The notes below the pieces were generated by a model. The model did no database searches. It had not been told where the DNA came from and worked only from the letters and a program-made list of their open reading frames with translations. Of a stretch of DNA of 64,000 nucleotides, positions 8,868-17,332 are shown piece by piece. Numbering within the stretch: the stretch's first letter is position 1; every line of letters starts with the position of its first letter. The DNA comes from Bacillota bacterium (GTDB lineage: Bacteria > Bacillota > Clostridia > Acetivibrionales > DSM-1351): positions 62,001 to 126,000 of the forward strand of contig JAEZRV010000002.1 of NCBI GenBank assembly GCA_023444055.1, given 5' to 3'. Position numbers and translations under genes: made by a program.

Positions 8868-10274
8868 TTATTTTTTCACAATTACTTTCTCCAATATCGC
8901 CATTCCCTCTCTTATCTGCTCTATGCTGGATGATGCAAAGCTTAGCCTTATATAGCTATCCCTGTTTTCATTATTTATGTCATAAAAAACACTTGAAGGT
9001 ATAAGCAGAAGTCCTTTCTTTTTACACTCATTAAATATATTTTTTGCTGAAATATATGTAGGAACTCTAATCCAGAAATACAATCCTCCATTTGGTTTCT
9101 TAAATTTAACACCATACTTTTCTAATTTTTCTAATCCGCTGAGCATAAACTCATATTTTCCTTTATAAATTTCTCTCATGTATTGGTGGTGCTCATCCCA
9201 TTTGCCACTCTCAATGTATTTATCGAGTGACCTCTGTATAAGTCCCGACGATGAGATATCACTAGAATGTTTTATTTTAGTAAAATCATCAATTAGCAAA
9301 TTCGGAATAACCATACAACCCGCTCTTAATCCTGGCATCAGAATCTTTGAAAAACTCTTTAAATAAATGACATATGCATTTTCAGTGTCTAGCGCTTTTA
9401 ATGTATTAGGTTTTACATTTTGATAGCAAAGGTCTGACATAGAGTCATCTTCAACCATGTAAGTATTGTATTTTTCAGCCAATTTAAGCAATTCTTCTAG
9501 CTTTTCACGGCTATATGAAATCGTAGTGGGGTTTTGGTAGCTTGTCATTACATAAATCAACTTGGGCTTGCATATTCTCATTTTCTTTTCTAAGTCAACA
9601 AGGTCTATTCCATCCTGTTCCATTTTAACTCTGACAACTCTTGCTCCTCTGGATTTGAATACAGATATAGCTCCATCATAGGTTGGATTCTCGGTAATCA
9701 CGTAGTCTCCAGGGTTCAGTAGCACTTTACCAATTAAATCTATTCCCTGTTGAGCCCCAGAAACTATTTGAATATTATCCTCATTTTCCATCTTTATAGT
9801 GTTTTTTTCATTAAAATAGTTAAGCAAAGATTTTCTCAGCGGCTTAAAGCCCTTGCTGTCCTGATAACTAAAGGCATAACCCTTATCCCTTTCTATAACT
9901 TCATTTATGCATTCCTTAAAGGATTCTACTGGAAATATTGATGGGTGCGGTGTAGCACTGGCAAAATTGATGGTTGAATCATTATCTGAAATGCCTAATT
10001 CACTTGAAGAATATATTTCTTCCTGCTGAATTTTGCTGCCAGATACATAGTAACCGCTTCCCTTTTTAGCAGTAATATATTTATTGTTCTCAAGCTGCTT
10101 ATAAGCATTGATAATTGTTGCATTATTGACCCCTAGCTCTTCCGCTAAACTTCTGATTGTGGGTAATTTCTCTCCTGGCTTTAATTCACCTTGGGCAATT
10201 GACTTTTTTAAACAATTAAATAATTGCATGTATTTAGGTTGATCTGATTCTGTTAATTGTATCGGTACAATCAT
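8868..10274 (-). CDS. pdxR: MocR-family regulator of pyridoxal phosphate synthesis
   Basis: A 468 aa protein with an N-terminal GntR-type winged helix (~10-75; GEKLPTIRSLAEELGVNNAT) joined to a fold-type I aminotransferase domain (~110-468). The PLP lysine is probably in LKSFSKILMPGLRAG. PdxR proteins sense PLP in the aminotransferase domain and activate pdxST while repressing themselves. The gene is divergent from pdxS with 146 bp between starts, the classic arrangement, and this context rather than sequence alone fixes the target. The RBS GGAGGT is 7 nt before the ATG. Confidence 0.9.
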   Translation of the reverse strand: MIVPIQLTESDQPKYMQLFNCLKKSIAQGELKPGEKLPTIRSLAEELGVNNATIINAYKQLENNKYITAKKGSGYYVSGSKIQQEEIYSSSELGISDNDSTINFASATPHPSIFPVESFKECINEVIERDKGYAFSYQDSKGFKPLRKSLLNYFNEKNTIKMENEDNIQIVSGAQQGIDLIGKVLLNPGDYVITENPTYDGAISVFKSRGARVVRVKMEQDGIDLVDLEKKMRICKPKLIYVMTSYQNPTTISYSREKLEELLKLAEKYNTYMVEDDSMSDLCYQNVKPNTLKALDTENAYVIYLKSFSKILMPGLRAGCMVIPNLLIDDFTKIKHSSDISSSGLIQRSLDKYIESGKWDEHHQYMREIYKGKYEFMLSGLEKLEKYGVKFKKPNGGLYFWIRVPTYISAKNIFNECKKKGLLLIPSSVFYDINNENRDSYIRLSFASSSIEQIREGMAILEKVIVKK

Positions 10275-10420
10275 TAACTTACCTCCATATTTTAAAAATT
10301 ATATTGACATATTATATTTAACGTGTAAAAATATTCGAAATTATCACTAAATTTTATCAATGTGTTACGATACAATTTAGCATAAACCAAATTTTGTTAA
10401 AAGTAAAGGAGAATTTATCT
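10275..10420. promoter_or_regulatory. Divergent pdxR-pdxS control region
   Basis: The region between two divergent starts should hold both promoters and the PdxR operators. A TTGACA is seen at 10304-10309 and a TACAAT at 10371-10376 on the plus strand; the latter could be the pdxS -10 with a poor -35, as expected for an activated promoter. The similar words ACGTGT and TGTGTTACG may be part of the operator. These assignments are tentative. Confidence 0.45.
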
Positions 10421-11299
10421 ATGACTGAAAGATATAATTTAAATAAGAACCTGGCTCAAATGCTAAAAGGCGGAGTAATTATGGATGTTGTAAATGCAAA
10501 AGAGGCTGAAATCGCTCAAAAAGCGGGTGCAGTTGCTGTAATGGCTCTTGAAAGAGTTCCATCTGACATTAGAAAAATGGGTGGAGTTGCAAGAATGTCT
10601 GACCCAAAAATGATTAAAGAGATTCAAAGTGCTGTATCAATCCCTGTAATGGCAAAGGTTAGAATAGGGCATTTTGTTGAGGCACAGGTTTTGGAAGCCT
10701 TAAATATTGATTACATCGATGAAAGCGAAGTTTTAACTCCTGCCGATGAGGAATTTCACATTGACAAACATAACTTCAAAGTCCCTTTTGTTTGCGGAGC
10801 TAAAAATTTAGGAGAAGCTTTGAGAAGAATTGGCGAAGGTGCTGCAATGATAAGGACTAAAGGAGAAGCTGGTACAGGAAACGTGGTTGAAGCCGTTAGA
10901 CATATGAGAACAGTAACTACAGATATCAGGAAGGTTCAAAGCTCATCAAAGCAGGAATTAATGACAATTGCAAAAGAGTTTGGTGCTCCATATGACCTGA
11001 TATTATATGTTCATGAAAACGGCAAGCTTCCTGTAATCAATTTTGCTGCTGGTGGAATTGCAACACCTGCTGATGCTGCTTTAATGATGCAACTGGGCTG
11101 TGATGGAGTATTTGTTGGCTCAGGTATTTTCAAGTCCTCTGACCCTGCTAAAAGAGCTCAGGCAATTGTCAAAGCAACTACCTACTATAATGATCCACAA
11201 ATTATTGCCGAAGTATCTGAGGAACTTGGAACTGCTATGGATTCACTTGATGTGAGAGAATTATCAGGAAACAGCCTGTTGGCATCAAGGGGATGGTAG
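10421..11299 (+). CDS. pdxS: Pyridoxal 5'-phosphate synthase, synthase subunit
   Basis: A 292 aa TIM-barrel subunit that makes PLP from ribose 5-phosphate, glyceraldehyde 3-phosphate and ammonia supplied by PdxT. Hallmarks are GGVIMDVVNAKEAEIAQKAG, the catalytic lysine in MAKVRIGHFVEAQ, the DESEVLTPADEE segment, the second lysine in IRTKGEAGTGNVVEA, and the phosphate-binding GCDGVFVGSGIF. The ATG at 10421 has AAAGGAGA upstream and fits the family start (MTERYNLNKNLAQMLKGG); the open frame to the left is not needed. It is transcribed away from pdxR. Confidence 0.97.
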   Translation: MTERYNLNKNLAQMLKGGVIMDVVNAKEAEIAQKAGAVAVMALERVPSDIRKMGGVARMSDPKMIKEIQSAVSIPVMAKVRIGHFVEAQVLEALNIDYIDESEVLTPADEEFHIDKHNFKVPFVCGAKNLGEALRRIGEGAAMIRTKGEAGTGNVVEAVRHMRTVTTDIRKVQSSSKQELMTIAKEFGAPYDLILYVHENGKLPVINFAAGGIATPADAALMMQLGCDGVFVGSGIFKSSDPAKRAQAIVKATTYYNDPQIIAEVSEELGTAMDSLDVRELSGNSLLASRGW

Positions 11300-11392
11300 T
11301 AAACATTATCTGTAAATCAATAAATACTTCTGCATTATAATATAAATCAGTGGCAGCAGAAGTCAATATTGCAGTCTGAAGCTGATATTAAT

Positions 11393-11442
11393 ACTAATTT
11401 GCATTTAAAAATGTGATACCACATTTTTAAATGCAAATTAGT
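11393..11442 (+). repeat. Perfect 22-bp palindrome between pdxS and pdxT
   Basis: The arm ACTAATTTGCATTTAAAAAT(GT) is repeated as its exact reverse complement after a 6-nt loop (GATACC). The stem is AT-rich and is followed by A-rich, not T-rich, sequence on the plus strand, so it is not a standard terminator. It could reduce pdxT expression, protect the pdxS 3' end, or be the relic of an inserted element. The 313-bp pdxS-pdxT gap has no ORF. Confidence 0.8.
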
Positions 11443-11612
11443 AAAAACAATATTTTATTTTCGGCTAATTTAATATAGTAGCTGACGATTCTGAGGTTTT
11501 GCAACCAGAAAGTAACCTAAACCTAGTAAAATAAGAAGTATTCCGCTGTTTGGCAGCGCATAACTCCTTGTTTATTTTACTTCATAAAACTTATTACAAG
11601 AGGAATTCTGCT

Positions 11613-12185
11613 ATGAAAAAAATAGGTGTTTTAGGCTTGCAAGGTGCTGTTTCTGAGCATATTGATAAGCTTGGCAAATTTGAAAACATACAGCCATGTG
11701 TAGTTAAATATAAAAATGAAATTGAAGCTATTGATGCATTAATTATCCCAGGTGGTGAAAGCACAGCAATCGGCAAGCTTTTAGTGGATTTTGATTTAAC
11801 CAATACTCTAAAATCAAGAATACTAGCTGGAATGCCTGTGTGGGGCACCTGTGCCGGCATGATTATATTGGCAAAAAAAATCTGTAATGATGAAAGACGT
11901 CACCTTGAGGTTATGGATATTGAAGTTAAGAGAAACGGCTATGGGAGGCAATTAGGCAGCTTTTCAACAACTGTAAATCTACCCGAAATATCGCCTAATG
12001 ATATACCACTAGTGTTTATACGTGCTCCATATGTGGTTGATACAGCTCCAAATGTAGATGTTTTATTGCGTGTAAATGAAAACATTGTGGCATGCAGACA
12101 GGACAACATGCTAGTTACCTCTTTCCATCCGGAGCTAACAGAGGATTTGAGCTTTCATAGGTATTTTGTTGGTATGGTTAAATAA
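11613..12185 (+). CDS. pdxT: Pyridoxal 5'-phosphate synthase, glutaminase subunit
   Basis: A 190 aa class I glutamine amidotransferase that feeds ammonia to PdxS. The motifs are LGLQGAVSEH at the N-terminus, the substrate loop IIPGGESTAIGKL, the nucleophile cysteine in WGTCAGMIILA, and the His-Glu pair in SFHPELTED. The ATG at 11613 has AAGAGGAAT upstream and matches the family start (MKKIGVLGLQG). In most Firmicutes pdxT follows pdxS within a few bases; here 313 bp intervene, including a long palindrome. Confidence 0.96.
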   Translation: MKKIGVLGLQGAVSEHIDKLGKFENIQPCVVKYKNEIEAIDALIIPGGESTAIGKLLVDFDLTNTLKSRILAGMPVWGTCAGMIILAKKICNDERRHLEVMDIEVKRNGYGRQLGSFSTTVNLPEISPNDIPLVFIRAPYVVDTAPNVDVLLRVNENIVACRQDNMLVTSFHPELTEDLSFHRYFVGMVK

Positions 12186-12688
12186 AAAATTTATATGACC
12201 TGATTAACATTCAATTTATTTATATATCTAAAAATACTTATACTATTCATGGATAAACATTAAATTGAGGATAGTTTACTATTAGCATCATATTTGCGAT
12301 TTCAATATTAAATCGGAAATATGATGCTTTTGAATTTAGAAGTATTTAGCAAAGTCATATACTGCACCAATTAGATGCGATTAATATAATAGCTAAATAG
12401 TAACAATATTAGTTATCTCCGTAACATATACTTAACTTGATACCTTGCATTTCCCAATATTAAGATATAACATAATAAATAAGTATGGCTTTATTCTTTT
12501 TATAGTGATAATAGCATATTTTTTACCAGTTATCGAATATAGTCGATGAAATTTGGTGGTAAATTGTCTTAAATCGAGCTTAAATTAATTTGATTCATGA
12601 TATAATAAGTCAAAGAAAAACGTTTAAAACAAAGCATGATGTTTTACGAAATGATTGGGCATATTTATGAAATAAAGGGGGAAAAATC
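12186..12688. other. AT-rich gap between pdxT and the RloA-like gene
   Basis: No ORF is visible. The left part holds the pdxT terminator-like hairpin (12285-12330). The right part should hold the promoter of the defence pair; TATAAT-like words occur near 12600-12606 but I cannot assign a -35. Confidence 0.4.
12285..12330 (+). terminator. pdxST terminator-like hairpin
   Basis: GCATCATATTT.CGATTT and AAATCG.AAATATGATGC form a long stem with a short loop, followed by TTTTGAATTT. It is about 100 nt after the pdxT stop and is the best candidate for the end of the pdx transcript. Confidence 0.6.
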
Positions 12689-14011
12689 TTGCTTTTAAAA
12701 TATACAGTAAGTAACTTCAAGTCTATAGCAGATACTATTGAATTTACTATGATTCCAACAGAAGATAATGTTAGACATCAATTTGCAGACACATTAAAGA
12801 CAAAAAATTCAGAATTTAAAGTACTACGTAGAGGAATTTTTTTTGGAGCAAATGCTTCAGGTAAAACCAGTTTTGTGGAATCTATTGATTTTGCTAGAGA
12901 CTTTATCGTTGAAGGTCAAAAAAGTGGGAGAGCAATTCAAGTCAACCAATTTAAAGGACATTCAGATAAAGATAATTTTTCAGTGTTTCAATTTGTATTC
13001 TATCTAAATGAAAATATATATGAATACGGATTTTCTTTAGATACCGGAAAAGTTTATGAAGAATGGTTAATGCTTATGGATAATAATGAATTCGTAAGTG
13101 TATTTGAAAGGACAACAAATGAATCTAATATTACAGTTATAAACATTGAGAAACCAGATGAATTTGAAGCAAATGAAATTCCATTAATAGAAATACTAAA
13201 AAACAGTATTAAAGAACAGCAAAAAAACCAATTATTTTTGAATAAAATGAGCGAAAATGCAGTCTCTTTAGCTGAAAGCATTGTTGAATGGTTCAGAAAT
13301 ATTGTAGTGATTTTTCCCGAAAGCAGCCTACGGGGATTAGAATTGAAAGTTGCTAAAGATAAAGATTTTGCAACCTTTTTATCTAATATTCTGTACGAAC
13401 TTGATACGGGCATAAGTCAAGTAAAATCAACCGGTAAAAAATTCCCTTTAAAGAAGTTGCTTAAGAAAATGGATGTTCCACAAGAAATAATTGATGACAT
13501 ATACGACAAAAAAAATGGTGTTGTTGAGATAGAAGGCAAAATGTTTGTCTTTATCGAAAATAGCGGCGAACCAATTTTGTACGAACTTAAACTTGAACAC
13601 ATGTTAAAAGGTTCGCCAAATCAATTTAATAAAGATGAAGAGTCTGATGGAACAAAAAGGTTATTAGATTTATTGCCAATTCTTTTTCAACTCACAGAAA
13701 CTAACAAATTATTTATAATAGACGAGTTGGATAGGAGCGTTCATACACTGGTTACAAAGGACTTTTTAAAAAGGTTTTTAGTAAACAGTCAGAATACTCA
13801 AAATCAACTTATTATTACTGCCCACGATGTAAACGTAATAGATTTATTCGAAGTTTCTCAGCAGGAGATATGGTTTTTCAATAAAAACAAGGATGGAGTA
13901 ACATCTATTAAGCCTTTATCCGATTATAAACTAGAAGAGGGTTACAATGCGGATTTAGGTTATTTAGCTGGTAGATTTGGTGGTATTCCAACCCTTAAGG
14001 GGGGATATTGA
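12689..14011 (+). CDS. RloA/AbiL-like AAA ATPase (defence)
   Basis: A 440 aa ABC/SMC-type AAA ATPase. It starts with the usual LLKYTVSNFKSI strand and has Walker A FFGANASGKTSF (~50-62), a central insert (~90-310), a signature-like ESDGTKRLLDLLP, Walker B KLFIIDELDRSVH, and the switch histidine in LIITAHDVNV. The TTG start has AAGGGGG 7 nt upstream. It overlaps the next gene by one base (TGATG), implying coupled translation. ATPases of this kind paired with RloB-type proteins are linked to restriction islands and abortive-infection systems of the AbiL kind. Role in phage defence is inferred from this pairing. Confidence 0.82.
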   Translation: MLLKYTVSNFKSIADTIEFTMIPTEDNVRHQFADTLKTKNSEFKVLRRGIFFGANASGKTSFVESIDFARDFIVEGQKSGRAIQVNQFKGHSDKDNFSVFQFVFYLNENIYEYGFSLDTGKVYEEWLMLMDNNEFVSVFERTTNESNITVINIEKPDEFEANEIPLIEILKNSIKEQQKNQLFLNKMSENAVSLAESIVEWFRNIVVIFPESSLRGLELKVAKDKDFATFLSNILYELDTGISQVKSTGKKFPLKKLLKKMDVPQEIIDDIYDKKNGVVEIEGKMFVFIENSGEPILYELKLEHMLKGSPNQFNKDEESDGTKRLLDLLPILFQLTETNKLFIIDELDRSVHTLVTKDFLKRFLVNSQNTQNQLIITAHDVNVIDLFEVSQQEIWFFNKNKDGVTSIKPLSDYKLEEGYNADLGYLAGRFGGIPTLKGGY

Positions 14012-14781
14012 TGTCCACATCTCCATTACGTACACGTCAAACGTCCCCCTTCTCCTTAAGTCGACCCAAGGGTGAAGACAGTGTAAAATTGATATTTATT
14101 TCTTGTGAAGGTGCTGTCACTGAGGAAATCTATTTTGGTGATATAATATCACAAATGTTAAATAATACCAGAAGCAAAATAAAAATTGCTTCGGCAAGAG
14201 CTGACTTTTTTTCATCAGTTCCTGTACAAAGGACGCAAATAGATATTGACGAACAAAACAAATCAACTCCAAGGCAAGTAATGGAACGATTAGACAATTA
14301 CCTTTCTCGACATAAGTATTGGGATTCAGTCAAAAACCCTGACGATGAATTTTGGTTAATTTTAGACATAGATGACCATACATCAATACATAAAATCGAC
14401 GAGTGGAATAAGGTTTTAACTGAGGCTAAAACAAAAAATTACCAATATGCTGTTAGTAATCCATTCTTTGAGTTTGGGTTACTATTACACCACGTTGATG
14501 TAACTGATGAAGATAGGACATATGCTGTAACAGCTACACAAGATTACCAAAAGACAAAGCATTTTACCAAAAGATTAAAAGACGATGCACATGCCCCTCT
14601 AATTGGTTCTGGTTCTGATAAGAAAATACCCAAATCAGAGGACTATACGATGCAAAAAATCAAAGATGCAATTGAGCGTGCAAAAAAACTACATACAGAT
14701 CCGAATGAATTATGGCCACACAATTTAGGCTCTACAGTTTATATCCTACTTGAAAAAATCATAGGGTTATTACCAGAATAA
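14011..14781 (+). CDS. RloB-like TOPRIM-type protein (defence)
   Basis: A 256 aa partner of the preceding ATPase. The N-terminus has a basic stretch and then the RloB start LIFISCEGAVTEEIYFGDI with the conserved glutamate. A second acidic motif, DEFWLILDIDDHTS, matches the DxD of TOPRIM-like nucleases, and NPFFEFGLLLH follows as expected for the family. The ATG overlaps the ATPase stop, and AAGGGGGG lies just upstream. By analogy with other ATPase/TOPRIM pairs it is the probable effector nuclease. A terminator follows at 14797-14837. Confidence 0.82.
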   Translation: MSTSPLRTRQTSPFSLSRPKGEDSVKLIFISCEGAVTEEIYFGDIISQMLNNTRSKIKIASARADFFSSVPVQRTQIDIDEQNKSTPRQVMERLDNYLSRHKYWDSVKNPDDEFWLILDIDDHTSIHKIDEWNKVLTEAKTKNYQYAVSNPFFEFGLLLHHVDVTDEDRTYAVTATQDYQKTKHFTKRLKDDAHAPLIGSGSDKKIPKSEDYTMQKIKDAIERAKKLHTDPNELWPHNLGSTVYILLEKIIGLLPE

Positions 14782-14796
14782 ATTTTTTAGTTCCTA

Positions 14797-14837
14797 AAAT
14801 CAAATACTATCGGCTCACAGCCAATAGTATTTGATTT
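14797..14837. terminator. Terminator after the RloA/RloB pair
   Basis: AAATCAAATACTAT and ATAGTATTTGATTT are perfectly complementary, with an inner GGCT..AGCC pair. It closes the defence pair on the plus strand and could also serve the convergent rhomboid gene. Confidence 0.75.
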
Positions 14838-14896
14838 ACATATAGCTTGTTACATATTATCATCATTTATAAGCTTGATAAGAGCATAGTATTTAC

Positions 14897-16591
14897 TTAT
14901 TTCTTCTGCATCTCTTCAATATCAGACAACATACCGATAATTGCATCCATATTAGGAGAATTAAGTTCTTTAGCCTTCTGGAGATGATCTTTTGCCTTAT
15001 CTAAATTATTAATATCCCGTGTGTTATATAATATTGCTCCCAGCAAAAAATGCCCGCGCGCTGGACTTATTTTTATTAATTGATTTGCATGTTCTTCTGC
15101 TTCAGCAAACTTTTCTTGATTTGCCTGAGAAGCTTCCGAAACGCATAGATTCCATAGCACCTGTATTTTAGTCTCATTATTAATACCATATTTCAGCAAT
15201 TCTTCTGCATGTACTTCGCTCTCATTATATTTGCCTTGAGCACTCTCTGAATCAATTAAACTTGCTAGAACATTTATTTTAATATCTTCATTTTTAGGAT
15301 TTTGTCCTAGCAACTGTTCTGCTAGTTTTTCGGATTCAGTATATTTTTTTTGATTAATATAGTCGCTTAAAATAGTAAGTTTAGCAGCATATTTATTTTG
15401 GTCATTATTGAAGCTATAGTAAAGTCCTCCCAATGTAACCACAATAATTAATATAAATGCAACTGCTCTTGAAAGCTTATCCTTTAAAGTTTCTTCCTTT
15501 GCAGTATACACAACAGCTCCAGTAGTCAAAAAGCCTCCAACCAATCCACCTAAATGTGCATAATTGTCAATTCTTTCATTCATAATGCCATAAACAAGAT
15601 TTATCACTAATGTAGTAATCAAATTTGCACCAAAACTACTTTTTAACAGCGAAGGTCTCTTTATTGCGAAATAGAACATTGCACCCAATAGTCCAAATAT
15701 TGCACCAGAAGCACCTACAGATACATTTATTGAAAATGCAAAGCTTGCAATTGATCCTACAAAACCAGCTACAAAATAAATAACAACCATATTTATATGC
15801 CCAAATAACTTTTCAACCTGTGAACCAACCATATAAAGTGAATAGCAGTTAAGCAATAGATGAATTTCATTTAAATGTAAAAACATCGCTGAAATGAATC
15901 TCCAATATTCACCATCTAATATAAGCGAATTGGCTTTTGCACCATAAGGAACTAACAAACCACTATAATCTGTATTTGTTTTTACAGATAATATCTTCAA
16001 CATCAGCCATACCAATACATTTGCAGCTATCAGCGCGTAAGTAATCCAAGGTGTCTTTGCCTTTAGTTCAATTTGAAAATCCTTACTCCTCTTTACCAAT
16101 AATTCTTTTATTTCTTCTGTAGTAGTTTCTTTCGAATCAAGATTCTTTGCAAAGTATTTATTCATTGTCTTGACAAGATTTGCATCAAAGGACGGCATAG
16201 TAAAATGTTTTTGAACACTTCTATCTGCAATATTTACTGATATACATTTCATAAACTTTTTGTCCTGAATAATGTCTATTTGCCCTTTTTCAATAATATT
16301 TAACTTTTGTTCATCAGGCTTATTATCAAATAAAAATAGCTTAAATATATATGCATTAGTGCCATTTATATTTCCTAGCATAGCCGCCCCATTTTCCATT
16401 ATCTGTGACAGTTGTATTACATCATATTTATTTGCATCAATGACCTCAAGGAATACTGTCGTACCTTGAAAATCTCTTATTAAACCTGTAGGCTCATTGT
16501 TAAAATCAAGATTTTCATTAGAGTGTACTAGATTAAAATAGTTTTTTTCAATTAGATATTTTATTAATGAGTTTACTAAATTAGTTTTCAT
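14897..16591 (-). CDS. Rhomboid intramembrane serine protease with TPR tail
   Basis: A 564 aa protein in three parts. Residues ~1-175 form a soluble domain I do not recognise. Residues ~180-375 form the rhomboid core of six or seven membrane helices, with the catalytic serine in VGASGAIFGLLGAM and histidine in NYAHLGGLVGGF, and the HLNEIHLLLNCYSLY segment of helix 2. Residues ~390-564 are tetratricopeptide repeats. The layout is like that of Bacillus GluP/YqgP. It lies 90 bp after the DegU-like regulator on the same strand, so it is probably in that operon. It would cleave membrane proteins; the substrate is unknown. Confidence 0.9.
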   Translation of the reverse strand: MKTNLVNSLIKYLIEKNYFNLVHSNENLDFNNEPTGLIRDFQGTTVFLEVIDANKYDVIQLSQIMENGAAMLGNINGTNAYIFKLFLFDNKPDEQKLNIIEKGQIDIIQDKKFMKCISVNIADRSVQKHFTMPSFDANLVKTMNKYFAKNLDSKETTTEEIKELLVKRSKDFQIELKAKTPWITYALIAANVLVWLMLKILSVKTNTDYSGLLVPYGAKANSLILDGEYWRFISAMFLHLNEIHLLLNCYSLYMVGSQVEKLFGHINMVVIYFVAGFVGSIASFAFSINVSVGASGAIFGLLGAMFYFAIKRPSLLKSSFGANLITTLVINLVYGIMNERIDNYAHLGGLVGGFLTTGAVVYTAKEETLKDKLSRAVAFILIIVVTLGGLYYSFNNDQNKYAAKLTILSDYINQKKYTESEKLAEQLLGQNPKNEDIKINVLASLIDSESAQGKYNESEVHAEELLKYGINNETKIQVLWNLCVSEASQANQEKFAEAEEHANQLIKISPARGHFLLGAILYNTRDINNLDKAKDHLQKAKELNSPNMDAIIGMLSDIEEMQKK

Positions 16592-16681
16592 TTATATATT
16601 GATCCTCACTTCATCATCACTATAATTTTATATAGCTTAGTATCTTTTATTCTCTGCATAAACCTTAATGTATGTAAAACA

Positions 16682-17332
16682 TTATGTCTTAATATTATGC
16701 TTAAATGCATAAATTGCAGCCTGCGTTCTATCATTTACATCAAGCTTTTTAAATATATTTGAGATATGATTTTTTACTGTTTTTTCACTGATAAAGAGCT
16801 TTTTAGCTATTTCCTTATTGATCAGACCATCTGCAATCAACTTTAGAACCTCAATTTCTCTATTTGTCATATTCTTTGTAATAGAACTATCTTGTTCAAT
16901 AAGGGTTATTCTGTTGAACTCCTTAACTAGTTCACCCGTCATATTTGGCTGGATATATGTCTGATTGTGATAAACATTTCTAATTGCTTCTATGAGAACA
17001 GAAGATTCTGCATCTTTTAATACATACCCCTCACAGCCGAGTTGTATTGTTCTAAATAAGTATTCCCTATCCTGGTGAAGTGTTAAAACAATAATTTTAC
17101 AATCACTATTCTCTTCTTTAAGAATTTTTATTGCCTGTAGACCATTTAGTACAGGCATGTTTATATCCATTAAAATAATATCTGGTTTATCACTTCTAGC
17201 TAGTAATACTGCCTGCTCTCCATTAGCTGCCTGTGATACAACCTCAATGTCATCCTCAAGCTCAATAATAGTTTTTAGGCCTTGCCTAACCATAGCATGG
17301 TCATCAGCAATCATTACTCTTATTTTATTCAT
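16682..17332 (-). CDS. NarL/DegU-type response regulator
   Basis: A 216 aa two-domain regulator. The receiver domain (~3-120) has the acidic pair in MIADDH, the phosphoacceptor aspartate in DIILMDINMPVLNG and the conserved lysine in YVLKDA. The LuxR-type helix-turn-helix (~150-212) contains MTNREIEVLKLIADGLINKEIA and TVKNHISNIFKKLDV. It overlaps the sensor gene by 4 bp, so the two form a pair. It resembles DegU, which controls exoenzymes in Bacillus; targets here are unknown, but nearby secreted enzymes would fit. Confidence 0.92.
   Translation of the reverse strand: MNKIRVMIADDHAMVRQGLKTIIELEDDIEVVSQAANGEQAVLLARSDKPDIILMDINMPVLNGLQAIKILKEENSDCKIIVLTLHQDREYLFRTIQLGCEGYVLKDAESSVLIEAIRNVYHNQTYIQPNMTGELVKEFNRITLIEQDSSITKNMTNREIEVLKLIADGLINKEIAKKLFISEKTVKNHISNIFKKLDVNDRTQAAIYAFKHNIKT

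Noticed and set aside
8868..10274. Ordinary aminotransferase
   Set aside because: The N-terminal GntR helix-turn-helix and the divergent pdxST genes make it a MocR-type regulator.
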